From Ktedonobacter racemifer DSM 44963 (lineage in GTDB: Bacteria; Chloroflexota; Ktedonobacteria; Ktedonobacterales; Ktedonobacteraceae): 64,000 bases of DNA. A program made the translations under genes and the position numbers. Every line of letters begins with the position of its first letter. Position 1 is the stretch's first letter. The DNA lies in the NCBI RefSeq assembly GCF_000178855.1, contig NZ_ADVG01000001.1:2641481-2705480 (forward strand), given 5' to 3'. Below, piece after piece: positions 19,001 to 27,248 of this stretch. Below the pieces are notes generated by a model. The model saw only the letters and a program-made list of their open reading frames with translations, had not been told where the DNA came from and made no database searches.

Positions 19001-20131
19001 GGGGCGCGGGGTCTGCCGCGCGGCGGCCAGCAGTGCCGTCGCGATTTGATCCACTGTTGGCTCCGTGGGGACGACAAGGCGGTATGAGGCGCCAGGCGCG
19101 ATACCTAGCAGATCGGTAAGGCCACTACCGATGGCAGTGGGGCGCTGCTTGTCATGCGGCAGCGGGGCCATCACACCAAAGTCGAGCATGATTTCGCCGT
19201 CACTCGGGTCCTGGTTCTTGATGGAGCCGGTCGGATTCAGCGTGCCAGAGGCGTCCGCGGTCCAGGTGGGTATGAGCGGTAGGGACGGCAGATCCAGGTA
19301 ACGCTGGCCGTTGCTGATAATCGTGGTTGGACCGTAATACTGGACGTAGCCGTCTCCGGCATCAGCCATCGACTGGTCGGTGAGGTCACCGATCGAGACA
19401 TTAGTGACGATCTCGCCAGTGCCGGGCAACTGGCCGTAGCGGTCCATCAGTTGCTGGTATGCACCCATGGTATTCACACCACCAGCGTTGAGCCAGCTCT
19501 CTAGCGAAGAGGTGAGTCCGTAGTTGGAGGGGAGGGTCGCTCCAGACACGGCGTTTCGCTTGAACGCTGAGCCCTGTTTGGCCGCAGTGTCAATGAGAGA
19601 GGGGGGCAGGGGGGTGGGAGGCGTACTCATACCTGTAACATAGCGGTCGAGTTCGACCCGCGCGACTCCCGGGACGGTGGCGAGCCGAGCGACGGCTGTC
19701 GCAGGACCCTCCGTGCTACCAATCTCGACGAGCACCAGGTTGCCGCCCAGTTGGCGCAGCTTGGTGGCGTGTAGCGAGTCCAGCGTTTTATTCAGGGCGA
19801 TGGATGAGGTTTTGGGGGAGTGTCCTCCGCTTGAGGTGACCGTGGTTCCGGGGGCTAGCTGTAACAACACCTGTCCGGGAACTACCTGGCCGGCCTTGGC
19901 ATCTGCGCCATTGGCCTTGAAGGGCTGCCATGCGTTGCCGAGCGCAGGCTGACCGCCAGTGGTATTGCTTGGTACAGTCGGAGTTTGCGACGGTCCGTTG
20001 ACCGAAGCTGCCAGGGCAGTGGGTGCAGAAGAGAATGCACACATCATGCCAAGCGCGAGCAGACACAGTATGCGATGAGTCGCACGTCGCGTCTGTCTCG
20101 TAAACAGAAAACGTCCTTGCTTAAAATACAT
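16058..20131 (-). CDS. Large secreted S8/S53-type (clan SB) serine protease
   Basis: The 1357-residue product starts with a signal peptide (positive start, then ILCLLALGMMCAF, cleavage after ALAA near residue 42). A protease domain spans about residues 200-600: VTNVSIGD, VINASLGFG, IAANDG, SGGGNFSSGFG and the serine motif TGGTSASAPE (Ser546). The usual subtilisin HGT motif is absent; DGEIMLDFG gives a Glu313/Asp317 pair as in sedolisins. A beta-rich middle and a propeller-like C-terminal region (repeats around DLTTG, LDLDQSTGHV) follow. It is probably exported and acts outside the cell. Base composition looks richer in G and C than in neighbouring IS regions. Confidence 0.85.
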   Translation of the reverse strand: MYFKQGRFLFTRQTRRATHRILCLLALGMMCAFSSAPTALAASVNGPSQTPTVPSNTTGGQPALGNAWQPFKANGADAKAGQVVPGQVLLQLAPGTTVTSSGGHSPKTSSIALNKTLDSLHATKLRQLGGNLVLVEIGSTEGPATAVARLATVPGVARVELDRYVTGMSTPPTPLPPSLIDTAAKQGSAFKRNAVSGATLPSNYGLTSSLESWLNAGGVNTMGAYQQLMDRYGQLPGTGEIVTNVSIGDLTDQSMADAGDGYVQYYGPTTIISNGQRYLDLPSLPLIPTWTADASGTLNPTGSIKNQDPSDGEIMLDFGVMAPLPHDKQRPTAIGSGLTDLLGIAPGASYRLVVPTEPTVDQIATALLAAARQTPRPTVINASLGFGTDVNGFASRYFEDDPLIQSTIYTIVHQYGITVTIAANDGTRLFTPASVGPDGGSTPTDVTHVPAQTTNINDDATSTTPSIVEDSGAIAAGGTTTDDTLATGPAGSATVVETRISGGGNFSSGFGSRIDLSAPSDNIIAFVHRQRGTAQSVSVVLTGGTSASAPEIAAAAAVIHQVGLLTGQQLTPKQIRSLLERTGRRVTTPPQIDRTLQVGPQIDLTAAVESLLPQTQDSQNPQVVRLSVAHRQNIGGLGGTFIEFTDQNTIDLSGPLNQRGTATGEGFVGPVTFAVDLVGSQPGDDYQLVVGSTRFRSATPSIRVTPTQLLTAAGLPVVSTGDRSLTVTFNVLRDDHTVASITRTLTLSASDGTFTEAPAPTVAPVVHAGQDVTVHYDLSGVRNVQAPRLAVSTVGHWNPVLAPLFNVAWSTSLTATSGTVTIPASAFATGGGLYGVGLIQNDNNPNYPLYGEFAPLRVAGFDATDRPTTPIVSAPGQAPGHQVVVTHAAPTFTLHYSVTEIRGAGGSMLEVSAPAPTIYNSLNTFTAQNGTARDSDGYDSGSVIYQRLPGTSGTVQLNALNLGLASSLQYNLRVLPVDEHGQVVGQASPSSALVFNDGLAPDGGTVLDFASAGPDSIAVVTEASGTSVLRYDPATGNYGATVTSDTVPTAKYAVIGVDTGLHRVLVAHWTSNDTKQLETWDLITNTEVGKPITLTSSQDVLLGGRVDPVRHRAALLVWAQSDNANEVLPLDLTTSSLGTTIQLHSPAGASANYYNVLDLDQSTGHVQVAHVGSSLICFGGGTAQVLDVNLDSSQVNASASSTSRCGLAFADDQQGGSGWLLLHTSFSVNIPGTASLQQIDEQTLVGGQNFTLRKEFPQTIAVDGVHHLALIAYYTPAGDSIFGSPTPRITDSNAMSQLDLVDLTTGTVLRTLSIFNFADGFSNPLASRSERGIQLDPSTRTGWTLAPGHTQIQTFTY

Positions 20132-20179
20132 GCTATAACGTTCTCCTAATCCAAAAATATATATGGAACGAGAAACTTC

Positions 20180-20234
20180 CTAAGGTGTACATGAAGATGT
20201 CTAGATGTACTTAACATCTTCATGTACACCTTAG
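20180..20234. repeat. 21-bp perfect hairpin before the protease gene
   Basis: The 20180-20200 arm (CTAAGGTGTACATGAAGATGT without its last base in the text limit) pairs exactly with 20214-20234 around a 13-nt loop. It lies about 50 bases upstream of the protease start and could be an operator, an upstream terminator or a 5' leader stem. The rest of 20235-20600 shows no gene. Confidence 0.7.
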
Positions 20235-20635
20235 AGGTGTTTCTAAATACCTCTATGCAAGTAACAAAGAAATTCGTGACCGCATAATATGTACTGGTAA
20301 GGATTTCCGCAATAATTTCGAGCATAAACGATTAAACTATTTTCTTAGAAAAAAGCTTATTCAAAGATGCGTTGGGAGAGTGCAATGACCATGGGAGAGT
20401 AATCTTTTTGTTCTCATAGAGATAGCAAGGAATGTATTTTAGCTTCTTCTGCGATGAACAGCGATACGAAGTTATGAGTTTGGAGTCACCATAGCTAAAC
20501 ACCTCTTCGAAAAGAAACTACAGCTTGCTTCCTTACGGGCAAAGTATACCTCAGTAAAACGAAGAAAGCAAGAAAGCGTCATTTAACTTATAACTTTTTA
20601 CAGGAAACGGGCGGGAAAGCCCCGGTCTTTTGAAG

Positions 20636-22076
20636 CCTGTCTTTTACCCACAATTTACAAACAGAGGTGAAAAGCTAATTGAGCGCCCTCAAGCAGTGCC
20701 TGCAAGTGGAGCCAGCCCTTCCAAAGGGGTTTCCAGCCAGGAGGCCCGTCATTTCGACGCGCCAGGTAACCTCCCATGCGCGCAACCTCTGTCCAAAAGG
20801 TCTCAACCGTCATGGTGGAAGGCGAGAGACCAACGTGAGCAGCCAGGAGCGTGAGTGTTTCTGGCTCGATGACCTCATGGGCCGGGCTCTCTGGCGCTTG
20901 GCGGGAGAGATCACGCACTTGCAACAAACGCACGGCGAGAGGAGAGAGGATTCCCAGCAAGCTGATCAGGCGCTCGGCGCTTTGGACCTGCCGTTCTTCG
21001 ATGCGACATCCTGTTTTGAGGCAATGGTGATAGTCCTCCACTCGCCAACGGGCGCGATACCATTCAACCCGTTGCCAGGCTTGCTCACAGGTTGTCCCCA
21101 CCAGCGAGGTCAGCAGAATCCACTCGAGAGACTCTTCGCCTTCGGGGTCCCTTCTTCCCATACCCGAATGACCCAGACAGGCAAGGGAGGCGCGTTTGTT
21201 GAGGCGACTATCATTGCGTGGTGGCAGCAGTTCAAGAGCCGTCCCCGACACATACAACAGGGTGCAACGAGCCTGATGCCCATGCCGAGCAGGAAGATCA
21301 AACGGACGCACGTCCGAACTTGGCTGCGAACGGACCTGTTCAAAGAGATACCCAAGTGTTCCCCCCTGGGTTTGAACACGCCTATCTTGCGTCGCACGCG
21401 CGACAAACTGGGTATCGATGCTTTGGCAAACATGCAGGAACTCGAAGATATCGGCTCCACGATCTGCCACCTGCACCCGCACGCTCGATGCGGGAGAGGG
21501 GCCAATGTGCTGGACGCATTGGTACCAGATATCGGTTTCCTTCTCGCGCTTGCATCGCTGCGCTCGGGTTTCTCCTTTGGGAGCTGGAATACGAATGAAA
21601 GGGCGTTGATAGGCACACCCCAGTGCCTGCTGGCTGTCCGGTTTGACGGCCAGAACGGTTTGCAGGTACATCCCATGCCCATTCCCATTGCCGATTTCTC
21701 CCAAGCCGCTCATCTTGCGCCGATGGCTCAAATCCAGGTCGGTTGTATCCTGCACCAGCAACACGAGTGGCAAGGTATCCATGCGCTGGCGTGTCTGTTG
21801 CCAATGGGATTGCATCAGTGCATCAAAGGTGACATCAGGTTCATCGAGCAGTCGATACATGGCTTTTGCATCTTTCCAGGTCTGCGCCTGGGCTGGCAGC
21901 GAGGCAGCGGGATCCTCAGCCATGTGAACCGCTGTCGTCACGGCTCGCCTCGTGCGGCGCATGTCTTTCAGTTGCGCCTGTCCAAAGGTGGCTTCTGCCC
22001 ATTGTTCTGGGTCCAGAATCTCTTGTGTTTTCATCTCTCCATTCTCTACGATTGTAAATTGTGGGTAAAAGACAGG
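20636..22076 (-). mobile_element. IS4-family insertion sequence with 25-bp terminal repeats
   Basis: CCTGTCTTTTACCCACAATT begins the left end at 20636-20660 and the same 25 bases end inverted at 22052-22076, a perfect match. The element holds one transposase gene. The 9 bases outside the two ends do not match well, so the target duplication is altered or absent. It sits inside the hairpin of the left end of the tnpB element. Confidence 0.9.
20655..22034 (-). CDS. IS4-family transposase (Tn5-like)
   Basis: The 459-residue product has an N-terminal DNA-binding part typical of Tn5-like transposases (EQWAEATFGQAQLKDMRRTRR), DDE residues in VQDTTDLD and VADRGADIFEF, and the YREK signature in WYRARWRVEDYHHCLKTGC. 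It appears complete, so the copy may be active. The gene fills the element between the two terminal repeats. The long open frame on the opposite strand is a shadow. Confidence 0.93.
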   Translation of the reverse strand: MKTQEILDPEQWAEATFGQAQLKDMRRTRRAVTTAVHMAEDPAASLPAQAQTWKDAKAMYRLLDEPDVTFDALMQSHWQQTRQRMDTLPLVLLVQDTTDLDLSHRRKMSGLGEIGNGNGHGMYLQTVLAVKPDSQQALGCAYQRPFIRIPAPKGETRAQRCKREKETDIWYQCVQHIGPSPASSVRVQVADRGADIFEFLHVCQSIDTQFVARATQDRRVQTQGGTLGYLFEQVRSQPSSDVRPFDLPARHGHQARCTLLYVSGTALELLPPRNDSRLNKRASLACLGHSGMGRRDPEGEESLEWILLTSLVGTTCEQAWQRVEWYRARWRVEDYHHCLKTGCRIEERQVQSAERLISLLGILSPLAVRLLQVRDLSRQAPESPAHEVIEPETLTLLAAHVGLSPSTMTVETFWTEVARMGGYLARRNDGPPGWKPLWKGWLHLQALLEGAQLAFHLCL

Positions 22077-22149
22077 TCATTGATGCCGGGGATGAATCGC
22101 CATCCCTTCGTGTGCGAGAAGGGAACAGGAGAAAGCATACCTCTAGAAC

Positions 22150-22178
22150 TTGCGTTCTTCCGGTCTCTCTGGTAGAAT
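22150..22178 (+). promoter_or_regulatory. Promoter of tnpB
   Basis: TTGCGT (22150-22155) and TAGAAT (22173-22178) are 17 bases apart, about 50 bases before the tnpB start. Confidence 0.6.
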
Positions 22179-22226
22179 AGACGTACAACGATTAGCCGCA
22201 TGTGTGTGCTTGAAGGAGGAGCGAAA

Positions 22227-25203
22227 GTGCTGAATAAACGCCAGGGACAGCGCAAGCAGAAGGAACAGCAGGAGAAGCGACCAGCGACGCCCACCTTTCT
22301 GCTCGAACTGCCCCTGGTCGTCGATCCAGGACAAGCCGCACGCCTGCGCGCTCACCTGGAAGCGGCTCGCCAACTCTACAATGCCATCCTCTCTGAGGGG
22401 CAACAGCGCTTGCGCCGCATGCGGGCTACTCCCGCCTGGCAAGAGGCCCGTGCTCTTCCTCGCACCCACAAGGCGGAACGAGCAGCCGCCTTCTCCGCCT
22501 TGCGCAAAGCCCATGGTTTCACCGAGGCCGCCTTGCATGACGCGGTCAAAACCCTGCGCGTGGGTTGGATTGCGGAGCATATCGAGGCGGTGCTGGCGCA
22601 AACCCTGGCCACCCGCGCCTACCGGGCCCTCAACCGCGTCTGCCTGGGCCAGGCCAAACGCGTGCGTTTCAAGAGCCGAGGACGCGGCTTCTCCAGCATC
22701 GAGAACAAGCGTAATGATACCAGCCTGCGCTTTGTCCTGCAGTCGCCCGAAGCCGGAAACGCGGGCTATCTGCTCTGGAACGGAGACCAGCTGCCCGCTC
22801 TCATCGACTGGAAGGATGAGGTGTTGCGCCCTGTCACATAGTGCGCTATTCCCCATGATGGGGAGAGAATTGGAGAGGTATTCTCTAGGTCACGCGACTG
22901 ACCTGGCGGCGAAAGCCAAAGGGGACCGTAGCATGTCGTGAAAGCGGTTAAGGATGAAAGCGTGAAATCCGACGTACCGCAAGACCTGTGGGCATGGTGA
23001 AAGCGAAACTGCCTGAATCCCAGACACCAGCGGTTTCATCCTTGACCAACCGTAGCACGCTTGAAACGGTTTCGGGATGTGTTCATTTGACCACCTCGTG
23101 TGGACACTCTCTCATCCTTGAGCGTTGGGTAATGAACCCAATAAAGGTGTTGAACGGGAAGCCTAAACCCACTAAACGTAACGCACGAACGGAACAGGGG
23201 ATGGCCTAAAAGCCGAGAGGCTCATGGTCACGGAGTCTCCGTAGTAGTGCGCCCATGTGGCACAAGAATCTCTCTCACCCGTCGGGGTGGGTCCACTGAA
23301 GCAGTGTGGATAAACCAGCAACTTACTTTCGCTCGAAAGAGTCGAGGGGACCGTAGCATGTTGTATCAAAGGCGAGTGAAGTCCCAGTACCAGGGGCCAG
23401 AGGCTCGTCAGGTAAGTCGTGTATGGTGAAGACTGATTGTCTGAAGCCCAGTCAAGGCGGAACCGGGGCAGCCCACAGGAAACGGTACTAGCGCCTGTGT
23501 TCGACGTTGCCGGGAACGGTACTACTTCCCGACAAAGCTTCCGTCGGAGCCTACCCGTAAGGAACGGGAAAAGACGTAAAGGACACCTGGAGCACGAACT
23601 GAGATTCTTGGAGGCAACTTGGGGTTGCCCTAACCACCGCGAGGTGTATGGGTACAGAGGGACCGAAGTAGTCGCGGAAGTCACGCCCCGCCGGGGCCTG
23701 TGAGAAAGACACAGACAGGGCGAAGGGTCCCAGGAACTCGTCTCAGCGGCAGAGGTTGGCCTGGATGGGCCACACGATCTTTGCGCAACGAGGCAAAGGG
23801 TTCTGGAGAGCTACAGTGCCATGAAAGTGGCCCGCTGGGTTCGGGAAGAGACCGTTGGAAAAGGGCTGAGTCCAGGAAACCACCTGAAACATCAGGCAGG
23901 TCAGGACAGCATCAGTACCTCGCTGGCGGTCTACTTCATGTCGCAGGAGTCGCGTCCTGCCAGGAGGGTTGGGAAAGCCAGCCGTAGGGCGAAGGGAGAC
24001 AGGATGAGAATTCCTCGCGGAAAGGTACGCGGAATGCGGATTGCCATATCCGAAAGGGAAGTTCTCACCCGGAGAGCCGGATACAGGGAAACCGGTATGT
24101 CCGGTTCGGGGAGGGACGGATGGAAAAGGGTCGCAAGGCACCTCGCCAGCCGTCTACTCCGCGTGACCCATGGCTTGAAGCACCGGATCAAGTATGCTCG
24201 CCTCATCCAACGTCCTGCCAGTAGCCCCAGAGCCGCCGGAGCCGATGCCCAGGGCTCTCGCTACGTGGTCCAACTGGCCCTTGAAGGCAAGCCCCACCAC
24301 AAACCAAAGCACTCCATTGGCACGGGCACTGTTGGAGGGGATCTGGGACCCTCGACTCTGGCGCTCGTTCCCCAGGAAGGGGAGGCAAGCCTGCAGGTGT
24401 TCTGCGCGGAACTGGCTCCTGATGCCAAAGCCATTCGCCGTTTGCAACGGCAGATGGAGCGGCAGCGGCGAGCCGCCAATCCCGAGCAGTATGACGAGAA
24501 GGGGCGCATCAAGAAGCAGGGTAACAAGAAACTGCAGTGGAAGCACAGCAAGCGCTACCAGGCGACCAGGCGGCGAAAGGCCACGAAAGAACGCAAGCTG
24601 GCAGCCCACCGCAAGAGCCTGCATGGCCGCAAGGTCCATGAGGTGGTCGCGCTGGGCAGCACCATCATCATTGAGAAGATTTCCTACAAGGCCTGGCAGA
24701 AGCTGTTTGGCAAGAGTGTGGGACTGCGAGCCCCAGGGATGTTTGTAGACTTGTTGAGACGCACCGTTGCAAGCACGGGCGGCACCCTGGTAGAAGTTCC
24801 CACACGAACCACGGCGCTGAGCCAATGGTGCCATGGCTGTGGCAAGAAGGTCAAAAAGCCGCTCTCTCAGCGCTGGCATCTGTGTGCATGTGGCATTGGG
24901 CCCGTGCAACGTGACCTGTACTCGGCGTTTCTGGCGGCCTACCTCGATCCAGCAAATCCCACTCCCTCGTGTGCCCGATACCAGAGGTATTGGGAAGGTG
25001 CGGAGGCGCGCCTGCGAGCAGCACACGAGCGTACAACCCAACGCGCGAAAGAGGGGCAGGCTCTGCCCCGAAGCTTTGGCATTCCCAGAGCCGGAGCGCG
25101 TCTGCCCAAAAGTCCAGGTGAACCGACACTAGAGCCAGCCCTCCTGCTACGGCGAGGAAGGCTGGAAGCGTGGAAGGAACGCTCGGAACCCCCGCTGCTT
25201 TAG
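22227..25203 (+). CDS. tnpB: RNA-guided endonuclease TnpB, reading frame split by a group II intron
   Basis: The first part (22227-22840, GTG start with GGAGGAG) is the N-terminal half of TnpB, from FLLELPLVVDPGQAARL to LIDWKDEVLRPV. The second part (about 24159-25203) continues with HGLKHRIKYARL and holds the RuvC residues in GGDLGPSTLAL, TIIIEKISY and QRDLYSAFLA, plus a zinc-binding pair of Cys motifs (CHGCG, CACG). TnpB cuts DNA guided by an RNA from the element end. Between the halves lies a group II intron; splicing at 22841 and about 24158 would rejoin the frame, otherwise the gene is dead. Confidence 0.8.
22841..24158 (+). ncRNA. Group II intron without a reverse transcriptase, possibly two nested introns
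   Basis: The insert begins GTGCG directly after the tnpB coding part. Domain V is at 24074-24107: 34 bases starting GAGCCGG, with a GAAA loop and ending CCGGTTC. A domain VI-like stem follows and the insert ends near CGTCTACT. About 1.3 kb lies between, with no reverse transcriptase. A second GTGCG occurs at 23247, and AGGGGACCGTAGCATGT occurs at both 22920-22936 and 23345-23361, about 80 and 100 bases after each GTGCG, so a second intron or intron 5' part seems to lie within the first. The exact 3' boundary is inferred from the frame. Confidence 0.82.
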
Positions 25204-25210
25204 CACGGGG
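25189..25210 (+). ncRNA. Right-end stem of the tnpB element, likely guide-RNA scaffold end
   Basis: CCCCGCTGC and GCACGGGG pair around TTTA. In TnpB elements the guide RNA comes from the 3' end of the gene and this end, with the guide taken from just outside. The scaffold extent is not visible without comparison. Confidence 0.5.
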
Positions 25211-25232
25211 AGTCTTCAGAGAAAAGTATCGC

Positions 25233-26978
25233 TCACCTGCGAGGAATGCCAAGCTGGTCTCTCGCCTCCGTGAGCGCTTGCGCGAGGTGAGTCGCGACAT
25301 CCTTCTCCCGGTAGAGTATTTTTTCCTCGTCATACAACCTCCGGCCGAACCGAAACAGGCCTTCCTGCTCGACGTGCGACACCTGGGGAAGTGTCCGGGC
25401 AGGGGGCAAGAATGCCCTTCCTAGAGGCTGGGGAATGTGAAAGGAGAAGGTGCTTTCGGGGCAGATGGACGCGGAGATTTCGAGCGCGTAGAGCGCGTAA
25501 TACTCACGTGAAACGCTTACCTGGCATGCGGGGCAAGCGTGGATCTCTGCCTTATGATAGGCGTAGAAATCCCGTTCCCCTTCGTAGTACCCCTCGCGGA
25601 AGACCGTATAATGGTCATCACACAACTCCAGGTCGATTTTATCCGCATCCTCCGGCCGGTAGTAGGAGAGATGGGCATAGGATGAGTTGACCAGAACCTG
25701 GAGTGCCTCGTCCTTCCATTGATACCATTCTTCCGCACGCTTGCGATATAATGCATTGTATTTCGTGGCCTGCGCGCTCTTCGCCAGATTCTCTTTCGCC
25801 CATCTCGAGGCCATTTGCGTCCAGAAGGCCAGGCGGAGCACCGCAGCCAGTTCAGGGTAGTCGAGTCGCGCCCATTCCGCAAACGCCTCCTCAGCCTCCT
25901 CGAAGGCGAGCTTTCGGGCCTGCGCATGCCTGGTTCTGCTTTCCTGCGCTTTCCTGGCACCCGTTTTCCTGCGCATATCGACAAGGGATGCGTGCTCCTC
26001 GCGGAAGCGGGCGAGGATCTCCGGCGTGATGTTCGCCACGTGTCGACGGTCGAAGACCGGGTAGACCAGCTCTTTCCCGGATTTCCAAACGCTCCTGGTT
26101 GCAAGCGGGGCCAGTTTGCCATCGCTTACCCAGCGCTTCCGTTCGGTAGCAGTGCAGCCCAACAGTTTCTCCAGCTCCCATGGCTCTACTGCCATTTCCT
26201 CCACGAAAATCTCGAAGAAACGCGCCTTTGTCTCCGCGTCGTTTCCCAACGCTACAGCGAGCTGCGCGACGAGGGCGGCCTTTCGCTCCGCTGTTCGCGC
26301 CGGGAGACCAAGGAAGGCGCAGATTTGCTCTTTCGAGAGTAAAGCGGGAAGATGCTCCAGTACGGCGATGTGGTCGCAGGAGGGGGCAGGTGGGGCATCC
26401 CTTTCAGAAGCGCGGGCAAGCGCGGATTTCCAGGTGGGCTCCGCTGAATGCACCACCTGAGCCTCTGCGCGAAGCACTCGAATCCGGGCGTCGAGCAGGG
26501 CTTCGTATTCTCCTTTGAATTGGACCCACAACAGCAGAAATTCGCGGATGGCCTGGTCTACATCTTCGGCCAGGATATTCTTGAGAACGAGCTTTCGACT
26601 GCTGGTGTAAAACGACCCTGGTTGGGCAGGAGAACGGTGGAGGTAGTATGCTGGCCACTGTAGCAGCCGCTCCTCCATACTTGGGGTCAGCGCGAGTTGA
26701 GGCCATGCGCCGCCTCTCTGGATCGTTCCTGCACATTCCCATCCCTTTGCGGCTGTGCGCACATCGATCGTGACGGTTGCGTACGCTCCCCGCGCTTCCA
26801 CCGAGATCGCCGGCCGCCGCTCCTGCTTACACCAGTGCCGGTAGTAGTCTCGGACCTGTTGGGGTACCTCTGAGGTTTCGAGCACGTAGCCATTCCGCTT
26901 GGCCCGCTCGATCAACTCATCCACTCGTTGCCGCTTTTTTCCCTGTTGTGATGGCGGCGCTTTGTCCTTCTGCTCCAT
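25233..26978 (-). CDS. Unrecognised 581-residue protein with a helix-turn-helix-like middle
   Basis: The basic N-terminus is followed by a beta-rich part, a SAP-like helical hairpin (residues 205-245, ALLSKEQICAFLGLP), and a segment at 264-316 that looks like a MerR/excisionase helix-turn-helix (ELEKLLGCTATERKRWV, VFDRRHVANI). A long helical region and a CPACQ motif come later. This suggests a DNA-binding protein, but the family is not recognised. The start has AAAGGATC. A short open frame ends 42 bases upstream, and the first 60 or so bases of the gene plus the upstream DNA are duplicated at 47916-48240. Confidence 0.65.
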   Translation of the reverse strand: MEQKDKAPPSQQGKKRQRVDELIERAKRNGYVLETSEVPQQVRDYYRHWCKQERRPAISVEARGAYATVTIDVRTAAKGWECAGTIQRGGAWPQLALTPSMEERLLQWPAYYLHRSPAQPGSFYTSSRKLVLKNILAEDVDQAIREFLLLWVQFKGEYEALLDARIRVLRAEAQVVHSAEPTWKSALARASERDAPPAPSCDHIAVLEHLPALLSKEQICAFLGLPARTAERKAALVAQLAVALGNDAETKARFFEIFVEEMAVEPWELEKLLGCTATERKRWVSDGKLAPLATRSVWKSGKELVYPVFDRRHVANITPEILARFREEHASLVDMRRKTGARKAQESRTRHAQARKLAFEEAEEAFAEWARLDYPELAAVLRLAFWTQMASRWAKENLAKSAQATKYNALYRKRAEEWYQWKDEALQVLVNSSYAHLSYYRPEDADKIDLELCDDHYTVFREGYYEGERDFYAYHKAEIHACPACQVSVSREYYALYALEISASICPESTFSFHIPQPLGRAFLPPARTLPQVSHVEQEGLFRFGRRLYDEEKILYREKDVATHLAQALTEARDQLGIPRR

Positions 26979-27248
26979 AAAGATCCTTTCTTGCGGGAAA
27001 GACTCGATCCGGTTATCGTCTTATTGCCAAGCCCCCTGCGCTGTACAGCGGGCGGGCGATGCTCGGTGGCGTGCAGGACAGAGGTGCCAAAGGGCGAGAT
27101 CGGAGCTGGAACGATCCATCGACCTCCTCTTGCCGAACGCCTGCCAGGAGAGAGAAACGCGGCCATATTCTGGCCTTTGCCCCTCCAGCCCTTTATAGCG
27201 CAGATGGACGGCCAGGCAGCGCATGAAATCGTAGCCGCCACTGACCAC
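26923..27248. repeat. 326-bp duplicated segment, copy 1
   Basis: This segment holds the first codons of the 581-residue gene and its upstream DNA. It recurs at 47916-48240 with scattered differences. Both copies stop at GACCAC: here the IscB element follows, in the other copy a different gene fragment follows. Confidence 0.85.
27021..27248 (-). CDS. Short open frame upstream of the 581-residue gene, cut by the IscB element
   Basis: About 75 codons, from GYDFMRCLAVHLRYKGL to CTAQGAW, lie directly upstream of the 581-residue gene on the same strand. The frame is also open in the copy at 48013-48240 with about five amino-acid changes. Its 5' end is lost at the IscB junction. Conservation of an open frame across the two copies is weak evidence that it is a gene, as the copies are similar anyway. 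Function unknown. Confidence 0.35.
   Translation of the reverse strand: MVSGGYDFMRCLAVHLRYKGLEGQRPEYGRVSLSWQAFGKRRSMDRSSSDLALWHLCPARHRASPARCTAQGAWQ

Larger units (their letters stand above)
20600..25225 (+). mobile_element. TnpB element split by an IS4 copy and a group II intron
   Basis: The left end carries GAAAGCCCCGGTC (20615-20627), and its partner strand CCGGGG lies at 22086-22091, beyond an IS4 copy; the uninterrupted form GAAAGCCCCGGTCATTGATG exists at 63212-63231. The right end is a CCCCGCTGC-TTTA-GCACGGGG stem (25190-25210) that contains the tnpB stop, typical of IS200/IS605-group ends. The element encodes only tnpB, not a transposase, so it could move only with help. Exact ends are not fixed. 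Confidence 0.75.

Noticed and set aside
20679..22175. 498-codon open frame on the plus strand
   Set aside because: It is the antisense of the intact IS4 transposase, whose DDE and YREK motifs and terminal repeats decide the strand.
23821..24150. Start of a 460-codon frame inside the intron
   Set aside because: The first 110 codons are intron RNA domains (including domain V) and only the part after about 24159 reads as TnpB.
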